Below are positions 1 to 7,759 of a stretch of DNA of 64,000 bases, piece after piece. The DNA is from Pantoea cypripedii. GTDB taxonomy: Bacteria; Pseudomonadota; Gammaproteobacteria; Enterobacterales; Enterobacteriaceae. The position numbers and the translations under genes were made by a program. The notes under the pieces are model-generated. The model was not told the origin of the DNA. It made no database searches and was given only the letters and a program-made list of their open reading frames with translations. The stretch lies in assembly GCF_002095535.1 (NCBI RefSeq), contig NZ_MLJI01000001.1:62001-126000 (forward strand), given 5' to 3'. Numbering within the stretch: the stretch's first letter is position 1; each line of letters begins with the position of its first letter.

Positions 1-215
1 GCGCTCAGGTGCGGCTGCGTTTCGCCATGGACACCCTGGTGCTGCTGCATACCTGCCCGCATCCGCTCACGCCCGCCGGTGATTATCCGCGACCGCCGGT
101 GGAATTGCAGATCGATGCGCAGCGCGCGCCGCTGCCGGAGATTTGCCTGCAACGCGCCGAGAACCAGCGCGGCCTGCGTAATAACGCCCTTTATCAATTG
201 CAGGGAGAATTGTGA
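1..215 (+). CDS. DUF1989 urea carboxylase-associated protein 1 (UAAP1), C-terminal end
   Basis: This is the 3' end of a gene that begins before the window; the frame is open from base 3 and stops with TGA at 213-215. The visible residues run through a hydrophobic [11 protein letters not shown] stretch and a PRPPVELQI segment, as expected for the C-terminus of the first of the paired DUF1989 proteins that precede urea carboxylase genes. The next gene, a second DUF1989 protein, starts inside this stop codon (ATGA overlap), so the two are translationally coupled. In characterised systems the paired DUF1989 proteins form carboxyguanidine deiminase (CgdAB), although databases still call them urea amidolyase-associated. 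The assignment depends mainly on position and length, because only about 70 residues are visible. Confidence 0.75.
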   Translation, partial: AQVRLRFAMDTLVLLHTCPHPLTPAGDYPRPPVELQIDAQRAPLPEICLQRAENQRGLRNNALYQLQGEL

Positions 216-850
216 TGATCAAAGAAAGTTTACTGAATCCTGCCGGGGCGCATTTTCAGCAGCAGATTGGTGCCGGTGATTACTGGCTGCACCGCATCGA
301 AAAAGGCGCAACGCTGCGCATCACCGATCTGGAAGGCAATCAGGCGGCGGATACGTTGTTCTTCAACGCTGACGACACCGCTGAACGCTACAGCATGACT
401 GACACGCTGCGCGGCCAGCAAAATGTGTTTCTGACGGCGGGCAGCGTGCTGCGGTCCAATGACGATCGTCCAATGCTGACCATCGTCGCCGATACCTGTG
501 GCCGCCACGACACCCTCGGCGGTGCCTGCGCCACCGAGAGCAACACCGTGCGTTATGACCTGGAGAAACGGCATATGCACGCCTGCCGCGACAGCTGGAT
601 GCTGGCGGTGGCGGAACATCCTGAATATGGCCTGACGCGCCGCGATATCACCCACAACATCAACTTTTTTATGAACGTACCGGTGACGCACGAAGGCGGG
701 CTGACCTTTGCCGATGGGATTTCTGCGCCGGGTAAATATGTCGAGATGGTGGCAGAGATGAACATCCTGGTGCTGATCTCCAACTGCCCGCAGCTCAACA
801 ACCCCTGTAACGGTTACAACCCGACGCCGATTTTAGTCAGCGTGTGGTGA
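215..850 (+). CDS. DUF1989 urea carboxylase-associated protein 2 (UAAP2; probable carboxyguanidine deiminase subunit)
   Basis: A 211-residue DUF1989 protein. The ATG at 215 overlaps the previous stop; an in-frame GTG at 212 is possible but less likely. The family signature is visible: [16 protein letters not shown] near residue 38, several conserved Cys and His residues in [20 protein letters not shown] and HACRDSW (likely metal ligands), then [13 protein letters not shown] and a C-terminal [19 protein letters not shown]. Its position directly before a urea carboxylase-type gene is the standard arrangement. In studied bacteria the two DUF1989 subunits together remove ammonia from carboxyguanidine, the product of guanidine carboxylase, giving allophanate. 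I infer the same role here; the alternative is an accessory factor of a true urea carboxylase. It is probably co-transcribed with the carboxylase 79 bases downstream. Confidence 0.85.
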   Translation: MIKESLLNPAGAHFQQQIGAGDYWLHRIEKGATLRITDLEGNQAADTLFFNADDTAERYSMTDTLRGQQNVFLTAGSVLRSNDDRPMLTIVADTCGRHDTLGGACATESNTVRYDLEKRHMHACRDSWMLAVAEHPEYGLTRRDITHNINFFMNVPVTHEGGLTFADGISAPGKYVEMVAEMNILVLISNCPQLNNPCNGYNPTPILVSVW

Positions 851-929
851 TCTCCTGACGCAACGGGACGACCCGTTATTTGCCGTCAAGGCCAGCGCAG
901 GACGACCTGCCGGAAAGAGAGTAGAAGTC

Positions 930-3900
930 ATGATTGAGCGTGTATTGATTGCCAACCGTGGCGCAATTGCGGTGCGTATTATCCGCACCTTGCAGGCGAT
1001 GAATATCCGGGCGATTGCGGTGTATGCCGAAGCCGATCGCCACGCGCGCCATGTGCGACTGGCGGATGAAGCCTGGTCGCTGGGCGAAGGCCAGGTGCGC
1101 GATACTTATCTGAACCAGGACAAGCTGCTGGCGATTGCCGCGCAGAGCGGCGCACAGGCGCTGCATCCTGGTTACGGTTTCCTCAGTGAAAACCCCGAAT
1201 TTGTGAACCGCTGCGAGGCGGCGGGCCTGCATTTTCTTGGGCCGAATGCGCAGCAGATGGCGGCGTTTGGCCTGAAGCACCGTGCCCGCGCGCTGGCGCA
1301 GGACAATAATGTCCCGCTGCTGCCCGGCAGCGGCCTGCTGACGTCGCTGGAGCAGGCACAGGCTGCCGCACTCGACATCGGCTATCCGGTGATGCTGAAA
1401 AGCACCGCAGGCGGTGGCGGCATTGGCATGCAGCGTTGCGATGATGCGCAGCAGCTGGCCGATGCCTTTACCCGCGTAAAACGCCTCGCAGGCAATAATT
1501 TCGCCGACGATGGCGTCTTTTTAGAGAAATTTATCGCCAGGGCGCGCCATATCGAAGTACAGATCTTTGGTGATGGGGCGGGTGAGGTGATTGCGCTCGG
1601 CGAGCGTGATTGCTCGGCGCAGCGCCGTAATCAGAAAGTGATGGAAGAAACCCCGGCACCGGGCCTGAGTGACGCGGTACGCGCCGAATTGCAGGCGACA
1701 GCGGTGCGCCTGGGACGCGCGGTGCAGTATCGCAGCGCCGGGACGGTGGAATATGTCTATGACGAGGGCAGCCAGCAATTCTGGTTCCTCGAAGTCAACA
1801 CCCGTTTGCAGGTGGAACACGGCGTGACCGAAATGGTGTACGGCGTGGATTTAGTGCGCTGGATGGTGGAGCTGGCACAGCAGACGTTGCCGCCGCTCGC
1901 CAGCTTGCCGCGGGTGGCAACCGGCCATGCGATTCAGGTGCGTTTGTATGCGGAAGATCCGGCGAAGCAGTTCCAGCCGAGTGCCGGTCTGCTCAGTCAT
2001 GTCGCCTTTCCTGAGGAACTGACAGCCACCACTTTGCGGGTCGATAGCAGCGTTGAGAGCGGCATGGAGGTTTCTCCGTTTTACGATCCGATGCTGGCGA
2101 AAGTGATTGTGCATGGGGCGGACCGCGACCAGGCGCTGGCCGGGCTGGCACAGGCGCTGGACGCCACGGTGTTGTACGGCATCGAAACCAATCTGCTGTG
2201 GCTGCGCCATTTGCTGACTCAGGCGGCAGTGCAGCAGGGACGCATTATCACCGCCACCCTCGGGGGCGTGCAGTGGCAACCGCCGACGCTGGATATTATC
2301 AGTGGTGGCACCCTGACCACGGTGCAGGATGCACCGGGCCGTACCGGTTACTGGCATGTCGGCGTGCCGCCCTCCGGGCCATTCGACAGCCGCGCCTTCC
2401 AACTGGGTAACCGACTGCTGGGGAATGACCCTCAGGCGGCGGGACTGGAAATTACCTTGCGTGGCCCGACCTTACGTTTTAATCAGGCCTGTAGCTTTGT
2501 GCTGACCGGCGCACCGCTGGTGGCGCAGCTCGATCAAAAACCGTTGGCGATGAACCAGATTATCAGCGCTGAGGCCGGGCAAACCCTGACGCTCGGGGAA
2601 GTTCACGACGGCAGCCGCAGCTACCTGCTGCTGGCGGGCGGGCTGGATACGCCGCGCTACCTCGGCAGCCGCAGTACCTTTACGCTGGGCAAATTTGGTG
2701 GCCATGCCGGACGGGCGCTGCGCGCCGGGGATGTGCTGCACCTCGCCGCTCCTGCGCAGTTACCGCAGGCGGCGTTGCCAGAGGCGTTGCTGCCGGAACT
2801 CAACGGAAGCTGGCAGCTGCGGGTGATTTATGGGCCGCATGGCGCGCCCACTTTCTTTACCGATAACGACATCAGCGAATTCTTCGCCGCCGAGTGGCAG
2901 GTGCATTACAACTCCAGCCGCACCGGCATTCGCTTAATTGGGCCGAAACCCACCTGGGCGCGTAGCGATGGCGGCGAAGCGGGGATGCATCCCTCCAATA
3001 TCCATGACAACGCCTACGCATTCGGCACCGTCGATTTTACCGGCGACATGCCGGTGATCCTGGGTCCGGATGGGCCGTCGCTCGGCGGTTTTGTTTGTCC
3101 GGCCACGGTGATCGAGGCCGATCTGTGGAAGCTCGGCCAGCTGAAAGCGGGCGATCGAGTGCAGTTTGTGCCGATCGATCTGACCAGTGCCGATCAACTG
3201 GCGCAGGCGCAACGGGCAGAGATCGCCACACTCCAGGCACAGCCGCTGAACGTAAGCGTAGCGCTGCCCCTGATTGATCCGGTGTTGCACCAACATGCAG
3301 CAACCGGGGGGTTGCCGTCGTTGTGCGTACGCGCCGCCGGTGACCGTTTTCTGTTGGTGGAATATGGCGATCTTCTGTTAGATATCGCGCTGCGTTTTCG
3401 TGTCCATGCGCTGATGCAATGGCTGGAGGCGCATCCGCTGCCGGGTCAGCTGGAACTCACCCCTGGGATCCGCTCGTTGCAGATTCATTATGACGCGCAG
3501 ACCTGTGCAAGAAGTGAGCTCCTGGCGCAGATATTGCACGCTGATAACTTACTGGGAACCTTAGCAGATGCGGCTGTTCCTTCACGCACCTTGTGGCTGC
3601 CGCTCAGCTGGGATGATGAAGCCTGCCGTGTGGCGATTCAACGTTACAGCCAGTCTGTCCGCCCCAATGCACCCTGGTGTCCGAGCAATATCGAATTTAT
3701 CCGTCGTATCAACGGGCTGGAAAGCGTTGAGGCGGTGAAAGACATTCTGTTCAGCGCCGCGTATCTGGTGATGGGGCTGGGCGATGTCTATCTCGGTGCA
3801 CCGGTTGCCACACCGCTCGACCCACGTCATCGCTTAGTGACCACCAAATATAATCCGGCGCGTACCTGGACGGCGGAGAACTCGGTGGGGATCGGTGGAG

Positions 3901-4523
3901 CCTATCTGTGCGTGTACGGCATGGAAGGGCCGGGCGGTTATCAGTTTGTCGGACGTACCCTACAGATGTGGAACCGTGACCGTCAGACGTCAGTGTTCAC
4001 CCAACCCTGGCTGCTGCGTTTCTTCGACCAGATCCGATTTTATCCGGTCAGCGCCGACGAGCTGCTACAGATTCGGGAACGTTTTCCGTGGGGGGATTAT
4101 CCGCTGCGGATTGAGGAGGGAGAATTCCGTCTCGCCGATTATCAGGCGCTACTGACGCAGCAGGCCGACGAGATTTCTCACTTCCAGCAGCAGCGTCAGC
4201 AGGCGTTCGACAGCGAACTGGCGCGCTGGCGTGCCGAGGGGCAGTTTACCTTTGACAGCCAGCTGCCGGAGCAGAGTAGTGAAGAGACCAGCATCCCGGC
4301 CGATTGTTGTGGCGTGGAGAGCCAGGTGGCAGGCAGCGTCTGGCAGTGGCTGGTGGCAGCAGGCAGTGACATTGAAGCGGGAGCTACAGTTGGCATTCTC
4401 GAATCAATGAAGATGGAAATCCCGATCGTCGCGCCAGTCAGCGGAAAAATCCATAGTCTGCAACGACAGGTCGGGCAGCAAGTGCAGGCAGGACAGCTAC
4501 TTATGGTGATTCAACCTGTTTAG
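930..4523 (+). CDS. uca: urea carboxylase-type biotin enzyme (urea or guanidine carboxylase)
   Basis: A 1197-residue single-chain biotin carboxylase. Residues 1 to about 450 form the biotin carboxylase part, with the ATP-grasp glycine loop KSTAGGGGIGMQ and the catalytic EVNTRLQVEHGVTE. Residues about 455-760 form the first carboxyltransferase part (GGTLTTVQDAPGRTGYWHVG), and about 785-1000 the second (LRFRVHALMQWL). The biotinyl domain ends the protein, with ESMKME placing the biotinylated lysine at K1161. It carboxylates urea to allophanate, or guanidine to carboxyguanidine, using ATP and bicarbonate. The two DUF1989 genes immediately upstream favour guanidine. No allophanate hydrolase follows: the next gene is yiaG, preceded by a 250-base leader. 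The product is full length and its key motifs are intact. The substrate is not settled by inspection; the specificity residue in the carboxyltransferase pocket would have to be aligned. Confidence 0.9.
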   Translation: MIERVLIANRGAIAVRIIRTLQAMNIRAIAVYAEADRHARHVRLADEAWSLGEGQVRDTYLNQDKLLAIAAQSGAQALHPGYGFLSENPEFVNRCEAAGLHFLGPNAQQMAAFGLKHRARALAQDNNVPLLPGSGLLTSLEQAQAAALDIGYPVMLKSTAGGGGIGMQRCDDAQQLADAFTRVKRLAGNNFADDGVFLEKFIARARHIEVQIFGDGAGEVIALGERDCSAQRRNQKVMEETPAPGLSDAVRAELQATAVRLGRAVQYRSAGTVEYVYDEGSQQFWFLEVNTRLQVEHGVTEMVYGVDLVRWMVELAQQTLPPLASLPRVATGHAIQVRLYAEDPAKQFQPSAGLLSHVAFPEELTATTLRVDSSVESGMEVSPFYDPMLAKVIVHGADRDQALAGLAQALDATVLYGIETNLLWLRHLLTQAAVQQGRIITATLGGVQWQPPTLDIISGGTLTTVQDAPGRTGYWHVGVPPSGPFDSRAFQLGNRLLGNDPQAAGLEITLRGPTLRFNQACSFVLTGAPLVAQLDQKPLAMNQIISAEAGQTLTLGEVHDGSRSYLLLAGGLDTPRYLGSRSTFTLGKFGGHAGRALRAGDVLHLAAPAQLPQAALPEALLPELNGSWQLRVIYGPHGAPTFFTDNDISEFFAAEWQVHYNSSRTGIRLIGPKPTWARSDGGEAGMHPSNIHDNAYAFGTVDFTGDMPVILGPDGPSLGGFVCPATVIEADLWKLGQLKAGDRVQFVPIDLTSADQLAQAQRAEIATLQAQPLNVSVALPLIDPVLHQHAATGGLPSLCVRAAGDRFLLVEYGDLLLDIALRFRVHALMQWLEAHPLPGQLELTPGIRSLQIHYDAQTCARSELLAQILHADNLLGTLADAAVPSRTLWLPLSWDDEACRVAIQRYSQSVRPNAPWCPSNIEFIRRINGLESVEAVKDILFSAAYLVMGLGDVYLGAPVATPLDPRHRLVTTKYNPARTWTAENSVGIGGAYLCVYGMEGPGGYQFVGRTLQMWNRDRQTSVFTQPWLLRFFDQIRFYPVSADELLQIRERFPWGDYPLRIEEGEFRLADYQALLTQQADEISHFQQQRQQAFDSELARWRAEGQFTFDSQLPEQSSEETSIPADCCGVESQVAGSVWQWLVAAGSDIEAGATVGILESMKMEIPIVAPVSGKIHSLQRQVGQQVQAGQLLMVIQPV

Positions 4524-4566
4524 CTATAATTAAGATTAAAAAATAATCAGGAATATGGCAGCAAAG

Positions 4567-4730
4567 CCGGGGTTCTGACCCATACTTAGAAACCCGGTCA
4601 ATTGTTGCATTGCCCTGGCATCTTTTGCAGTGTGCACCCAGGCTGTGTCCCGTAACGGTTTCAAAAAAATTCTTCTTAAACCGTTGCGGGATGCAGCCTG
4701 AACTGGCCGGTTTCAGCGTCTGCGGACGCT
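4567..4730 (+). promoter_or_regulatory. structured leader upstream of yiaG (three successive hairpins)
   Basis: Three inverted repeats lie in a row. The first pairs 4567-4576 with 4588-4597 (CCGGGGTTCT / AGAAACCCGG) with one mismatch. The second and main one pairs 4641-4661 with 4678-4698 around a 16-base A/T-rich loop: of 21 pairs, 18 are Watson-Crick and the other three are G-U on the + strand RNA. On the opposite strand those three would be A-C mismatches, so the structure is strand-specific. The third is AGCGTC-TGCG-GACGCT at 4715-4730. The yiaG ATG follows 50 bases later. It could be a 5' leader controlling yiaG, the end of the carboxylase operon, or a small RNA. I do not recognise it as a known family. 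Confidence 0.6.
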
Positions 4731-4779
4731 TTACCTCTCTACTTTCACGTGATTCATAGTGAGTTTTAAGGAGTTCTCT

Positions 4780-5076
4780 ATGGAAATAAAAGATCCAATG
4801 GTCGAGTTACTTAGTAGTCTTGAGCAGATTGTTTTGACACGTGATGCACAGCCTTCTGTATCTGAAATCGCCCTTCACAAGGCGTCAGTTCCCGAGCCGC
4901 AGCGTTTACGAGAGATGACCGGCATGCAGGTTGATGAATTCGCCCGCGTGATGGGGGTGAGCGTCTCTTCAGTGAAAAGCTGGGAGGCGCAACGCACGCG
5001 CCCTTCCGCTACGGCACGTAAATTGATGAAGCTGTTGCAGGCCAATCCCTATCTGGGTCGACAATTACTTGAGTAA
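4780..5076 (+). CDS. yiaG: YiaG-like XRE/HTH transcriptional regulator
   Basis: A 98-residue protein resembling E. coli YiaG along its length. The N-terminus MEIKDPMVELLSSLEQIV is shared, and a helix-turn-helix follows at about residues 45-85 (MTGMQVDEFARVMGVSVSSVKSWEAQRTRPS). The C-terminus ANPYLGRQLLE also matches. I chose ATG 4780 because AAGGAG at 4768-4773 is well spaced; the frame also opens earlier at GTG 4759. The fold resembles HigA/NadS antitoxins, but no toxin gene is adjacent, so it is a stand-alone regulator, as in E. coli. Its target is unknown. The gene is preceded by the hairpin-rich leader and followed by a strong terminator, so it is probably a single transcription unit. Confidence 0.85.
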   Translation: MEIKDPMVELLSSLEQIVLTRDAQPSVSEIALHKASVPEPQRLREMTGMQVDEFARVMGVSVSSVKSWEAQRTRPSATARKLMKLLQANPYLGRQLLE

Positions 5077-5096
5077 CACCGACTATTCGGTTCTGA

Positions 5097-5121
5097 CCCG
5101 CCATCACGGCGGGTTTTTTTT
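5097..5121 (+). terminator. rho-independent terminator of yiaG
   Basis: CCCGCC at 5097-5102 pairs with GGCGGG at 5108-5113, followed by eight T. It overlaps the stop codon of the convergent HD-domain gene. Confidence 0.9.
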
Positions 5122-5713
5122 AACTTAAACCGCCGTATTTGGCCGCCTGTTTGACAAACCAACTCTCCGGTACGCTGTGCGGTGGCTGCGCCAGCTGGGC
5201 AATGCCCTGACGAATAATGCTATCCGCCTGCCGCCATAAACGCTTGTCTCCTTCATTTAACAGCTGAATCTGCACCTGCTTCTCCACCAGGTAAACACGG
5301 GCGAAACTGGGATCAAATTGCACGATGGCACGGGTGTTATCGATGATGTCGGCCAGTTTGATGGTCTGCGCCTCGGGGGAGGCCTGTGCGGTATGGCGGA
5401 AGTGCGCCAGCTTACGGGCGGTGCGGTTTTTTGCCTGCGGCTGGGCGCTGTCAGTCAACATATCCACCAGTTCAGCCACGCGCGGGCCAAAGTGGCTTTC
5501 AATATCCTGTAATGTGCTGGGTGTATCTTCTACCGTGTCATGCAGCCAGGCGGCAGCCAGCATCGCTTCGTCATCCGTGACGCTGCGCACCAGCTCAGCG
5601 ACCGCTGCCGGATGGACGATATAAGGCTCATCGGTATATTTACGACGCTGTCCGGCGGCAGCATGGGCCTGGGTGGCATAGCGGCGCGCCTGATCTTCCA
5701 GTGAATCCCGCAT
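5120..5713 (-). CDS. HD-domain phosphohydrolase, SpoT/MESH1-like
   Basis: A 197-residue HD_4-type protein resembling the stand-alone hydrolase half of SpoT. Metal-site residues are visible: H34 in [13 protein letters not shown]58-D59 in WLHDTVEDT with E62-D63, and the [13 protein letters not shown] segment that corresponds to the KLADRTHN region of SpoT. Small proteins of this type can remove pyrophosphate from (p)ppGpp or similar nucleotides; the actual substrate here is inferred. I chose the ATG at 5713 because GGAGAA lies just upstream, although the frame extends to 5797 and would overlap the divergent ohrR start. It is transcribed divergently from ohrR across about 60 bases and convergently with yiaG. 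Confidence 0.75.
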   Translation of the reverse strand: MRDSLEDQARRYATQAHAAAGQRRKYTDEPYIVHPAAVAELVRSVTDDEAMLAAAWLHDTVEDTPSTLQDIESHFGPRVAELVDMLTDSAQPQAKNRTARKLAHFRHTAQASPEAQTIKLADIIDNTRAIVQFDPSFARVYLVEKQVQIQLLNEGDKRLWRQADSIIRQGIAQLAQPPHSVPESWFVKQAAKYGGLS

Positions 5714-5740
5714 ATTGTGTTCTCCGGGAAAAAGTAGCTT

Positions 5741-5760
5741 GCAATTGTCTAGCGCGCTAT
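5741..5760. promoter_or_regulatory. palindrome in the divergent HD-hydrolase/ohrR promoter region
   Basis: The 61-base gap between the two divergent starts contains GCAATTG (5741-5747) and the perfect palindrome TAGCGCGCTA (5750-5759). MarR-family repressors such as OhrR bind palindromes close to their own start, so this is the natural candidate operator for ohrR. The exact OhrR consensus for this genus is not known to me. Confidence 0.4.
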
Positions 5761-5774
5761 CTATATTAAATCGC

Positions 5775-6239
5775 ATGAACAGTAACCAAGATGACAAAAA
5801 AGTGTCGCAGACGCCACTCCAGCTCGATCAGCATCTCTGTTTCGCTCTGTATTCGGCGAACCTGGCGATGCATAAAGTGTATCGGCAACTGCTGGCGCAG
5901 CTGGAAATCACCTACCCGCAATATCTGGTGATGCTGGTGCTGTGGACGCAGGACGACCTGACGGTGTCTGAGATTGGCGAGCAGCTTTTCCTCGATTCCG
6001 CCACCCTGACGCCGTTGCTGAAACGGCTGGAAAGCGCCGGGCTGTTGCGTCGTGCACGTTCGCGTCAGGATGAACGCCAGGTGGTGGTCACGCTGACGGA
6101 TGAGGGACGCGCCTTACGCCAGAAAGCGGAATCCATCCCGGAAGCGATCAAATGTGCCTCAGCCTGTGATGATGACACGTTGCTGGCGCTGAAAAATCAG
6201 CTGGACGATTTGCGCGATAATCTGAATCGCGCTAAGTAA
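5775..6239 (+). CDS. ohrR: OhrR, organic-peroxide-sensing MarR-family repressor
   Basis: A 154-residue MarR-family regulator. The hallmark sensing cysteine is C22 in [18 protein letters not shown], which in studied OhrR proteins is oxidised by organic hydroperoxides and releases DNA. The winged helix spans about residues 55-105 ([22 protein letters not shown], then the wing [17 protein letters not shown]). ATG 5775 gives the usual length; the frame is open to 5715 but that would run into the divergent gene's start. Its target ohr lies 91 bases downstream on the same strand, so it probably represses both itself and ohr. A stem, CGGGTGC-GAT-GCACCCG at 6247-6263, follows its stop codon. Confidence 0.93.
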   Translation: MNSNQDDKKVSQTPLQLDQHLCFALYSANLAMHKVYRQLLAQLEITYPQYLVMLVLWTQDDLTVSEIGEQLFLDSATLTPLLKRLESAGLLRRARSRQDERQVVVTLTDEGRALRQKAESIPEAIKCASACDDDTLLALKNQLDDLRDNLNRAK

Positions 6240-6246
6240 AAAAGGG

Positions 6247-6300
6247 CGGGTGCGATGCACCCGTGTCATGTGTATCAGGACAGTGCTAAATAAGTAGCAC
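6247..6300 (+). promoter_or_regulatory. ohrR-ohr intergenic hairpin and inverted repeat
   Basis: Two symmetric elements lie between ohrR and ohr. The first is a stem, CGGGTGC-GAT-GCACCCG (6247-6263), without a T-run; it may mark the ohrR 3' end or reduce read-through. The second is the inverted repeat GTGCTA-N6-TAGCAC at 6283-6300, about 30 bases before the ohr ATG, placed where a repressor would block the ohr promoter. OhrR binding is an inference from position. Confidence 0.4.
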
Positions 6301-6330
6301 GCGATCATATAGCGAATTAGTGAGGTTATC

Positions 6331-6759
6331 ATGTCTTTAGAGAAAGTTGTTTATACCGCAAAAGCCAAAGCCACCGGTGGCCGTGATGGTCGTGCCACCT
6401 CTTCTGATGGTGTGCTGGATGTGAAACTCGGCGTACCAAAAGAAATGGGTGGCGCAGGCGGTGAAGTGACCAACCCGGAGCAGCTGTTCGCAGCAGGTTA
6501 TTCCGCTTGTTTCCTCGGCGCGATGAAGTTTGTCGCCGCGCGCGACAAATTCGCCATTGCTAAAGATGCGTTTATTGAAGGTGAAGTGGGTATCGGTCCG
6601 ATCCCGAACGGCTTCGGCATTCAGGTGACCCTGAATATTAATCTGCCGGGTATGGACGCGGCTGAAGCACAGAAACTGGTGGATGCTGCGCATATCGTTT
6701 GCCCGTATTCTAATGCTACACGCGGCAATATTGACGTGACACTGAATATCATTAATTAA
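6331..6759 (+). CDS. ohr: Ohr, organic hydroperoxide resistance thiol peroxidase
   Basis: A 142-residue OsmC/Ohr-family protein of normal length. The two redox cysteines are C60 (FAAGYSACFLGAMKF) and C124 (AAHIVCPYSNATRGN), and the assisting R21 and E50 are present. Ohr reduces fatty-acid and other organic hydroperoxides, recycled by lipoylated proteins in the bacteria studied. ATG 6331 follows the ribosome site GAGG. It sits downstream of its repressor gene ohrR, and a terminator follows within 30 bases, so the pair forms a compact peroxide response unit. Confidence 0.96.
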   Translation: MSLEKVVYTAKAKATGGRDGRATSSDGVLDVKLGVPKEMGGAGGEVTNPEQLFAAGYSACFLGAMKFVAARDKFAIAKDAFIEGEVGIGPIPNGFGIQVTLNINLPGMDAAEAQKLVDAAHIVCPYSNATRGNIDVTLNIIN

Positions 6760-6785
6760 TGACTCTTTTTAGTTATTCAGGCCAT

Positions 6786-6816
6786 AAAAAAGACTCCTTG
6801 CGGGGTCTTTTTATTT
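6786..6816 (+). terminator. rho-independent terminator of ohr
   Basis: AAAAGAC-TCC and GG-GGTCTTTT pair around a TTGC loop (about 6787-6810), followed by TTTATTTTT. The A-rich left arm would also let it act on the other strand. Confidence 0.85.
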
Positions 6817-6916
6817 TTGGGGATTTCATTTCCTGGGGTTTGATCAATTTTTTCTGTTGGGGAACACGATTTAATAGCCAGCATCATGGACAGCCGGTTA
6901 CAGGGAGTAACTCCGC

Positions 6917-7759
6917 ATGGCAATGGCAACCTTTCCGCAAACGATTTATACCACGCAACGTTCTTTTAATGACTATGGCGCAGATGATATGCGTTATGGC
7001 GATATGTGTGAAAAGCGTTTAAAGCATGAGTTTGGCCTTATTCATCTATCCAGCCAGGTCGATCCTTATACCCTGACACGGCTGACAACCTTCCATAATC
7101 CCCAGTCACGTTTCCATGGTGTTTACGGCGGCAAACGTGGAGCAGCGGTCAGCGTGCAGGAATGCGCCCGTATATTGTTTGAGGAGATGCAGGTGACTTC
7201 GCTACCCTATGCCTGTGTGGGGCCATATAAACACCTGATCAATAAAATGCTCAGGCATTTCCAGCAATCGACCGGAGCCCCGTTTCGCGATATGCAACTG
7301 GATATGGCGTACAGGGAGAGGATTCTGAGGGATAATTCTGACAGCAGTTCCAGGCTTGCTATCATTACAGGATTAAATACCTGTATTGATTATACTAATA
7401 AAGTACTTACTAAACAGAGTGTTGATGGTTTGGGTTTCTATATTCGAGACAGCATTTTGCCCAAGTTCGATTCATTGATACTCGATAAAATTAATGGAAT
7501 GGGTATTACTGTACATGATGTTCATTCGACACGAATTGAGCTTTTGAACCTGGAAATTGATGGAAATCACTGGCGTGCAAAAGTGAAATATCTGGGGCAG
7601 GATCATTTTGGCCTGGATGTAAATGATATTCGAAAGAAAAAATTTAATCAGTTCCAATTTTTTCGCATTTGGTTCATCCTTCAACGTTTTGACAGGTTCG
7701 GTTTTCGTCCATTTTTAACAAATATGGAAGCAGTCATAGATATTGAAGGAGGACGTTGA
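6917..7759 (+). CDS. DUF3289 family protein
   Basis: A 280-residue protein recognised as DUF3289 from the N-terminal FPQTIYTTQRSFNDYGADDMR, then PYTLTRLTTFHNPQS, FNQFQFFRIWFILQR and the C-terminal GFRPFLTNMEAVIDI. The function is not established. Members occur in Enterobacterales, and in my recollection often near type VI secretion or toxin loci, which suggests a secreted effector, but nothing here proves that. No signal peptide or membrane segment is visible. The second half (about 7300-7750) is clearly more AT-rich than the neighbouring genes, a sign of transfer. The stop codon overlaps the start of the DUF943 gene by one base and AGGAGG lies just before it, so the two form a coupled pair. 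Confidence 0.8.
   Translation: MAMATFPQTIYTTQRSFNDYGADDMRYGDMCEKRLKHEFGLIHLSSQVDPYTLTRLTTFHNPQSRFHGVYGGKRGAAVSVQECARILFEEMQVTSLPYACVGPYKHLINKMLRHFQQSTGAPFRDMQLDMAYRERILRDNSDSSSRLAIITGLNTCIDYTNKVLTKQSVDGLGFYIRDSILPKFDSLILDKINGMGITVHDVHSTRIELLNLEIDGNHWRAKVKYLGQDHFGLDVNDIRKKKFNQFQFFRIWFILQRFDRFGFRPFLTNMEAVIDIEGGR

Noticed and set aside
4780..5076. yiaG as an antitoxin of a toxin-antitoxin pair
   Set aside because: The fold is similar to HigA/NadS, but no toxin-like gene lies on either side and the protein matches E. coli YiaG throughout.
6759..7022. 87-codon frame (starts MTLFSYSGHKKDS) after ohr
   Set aside because: It runs through the ohr terminator and overlaps the DUF3289 start in another frame; no ribosome site.
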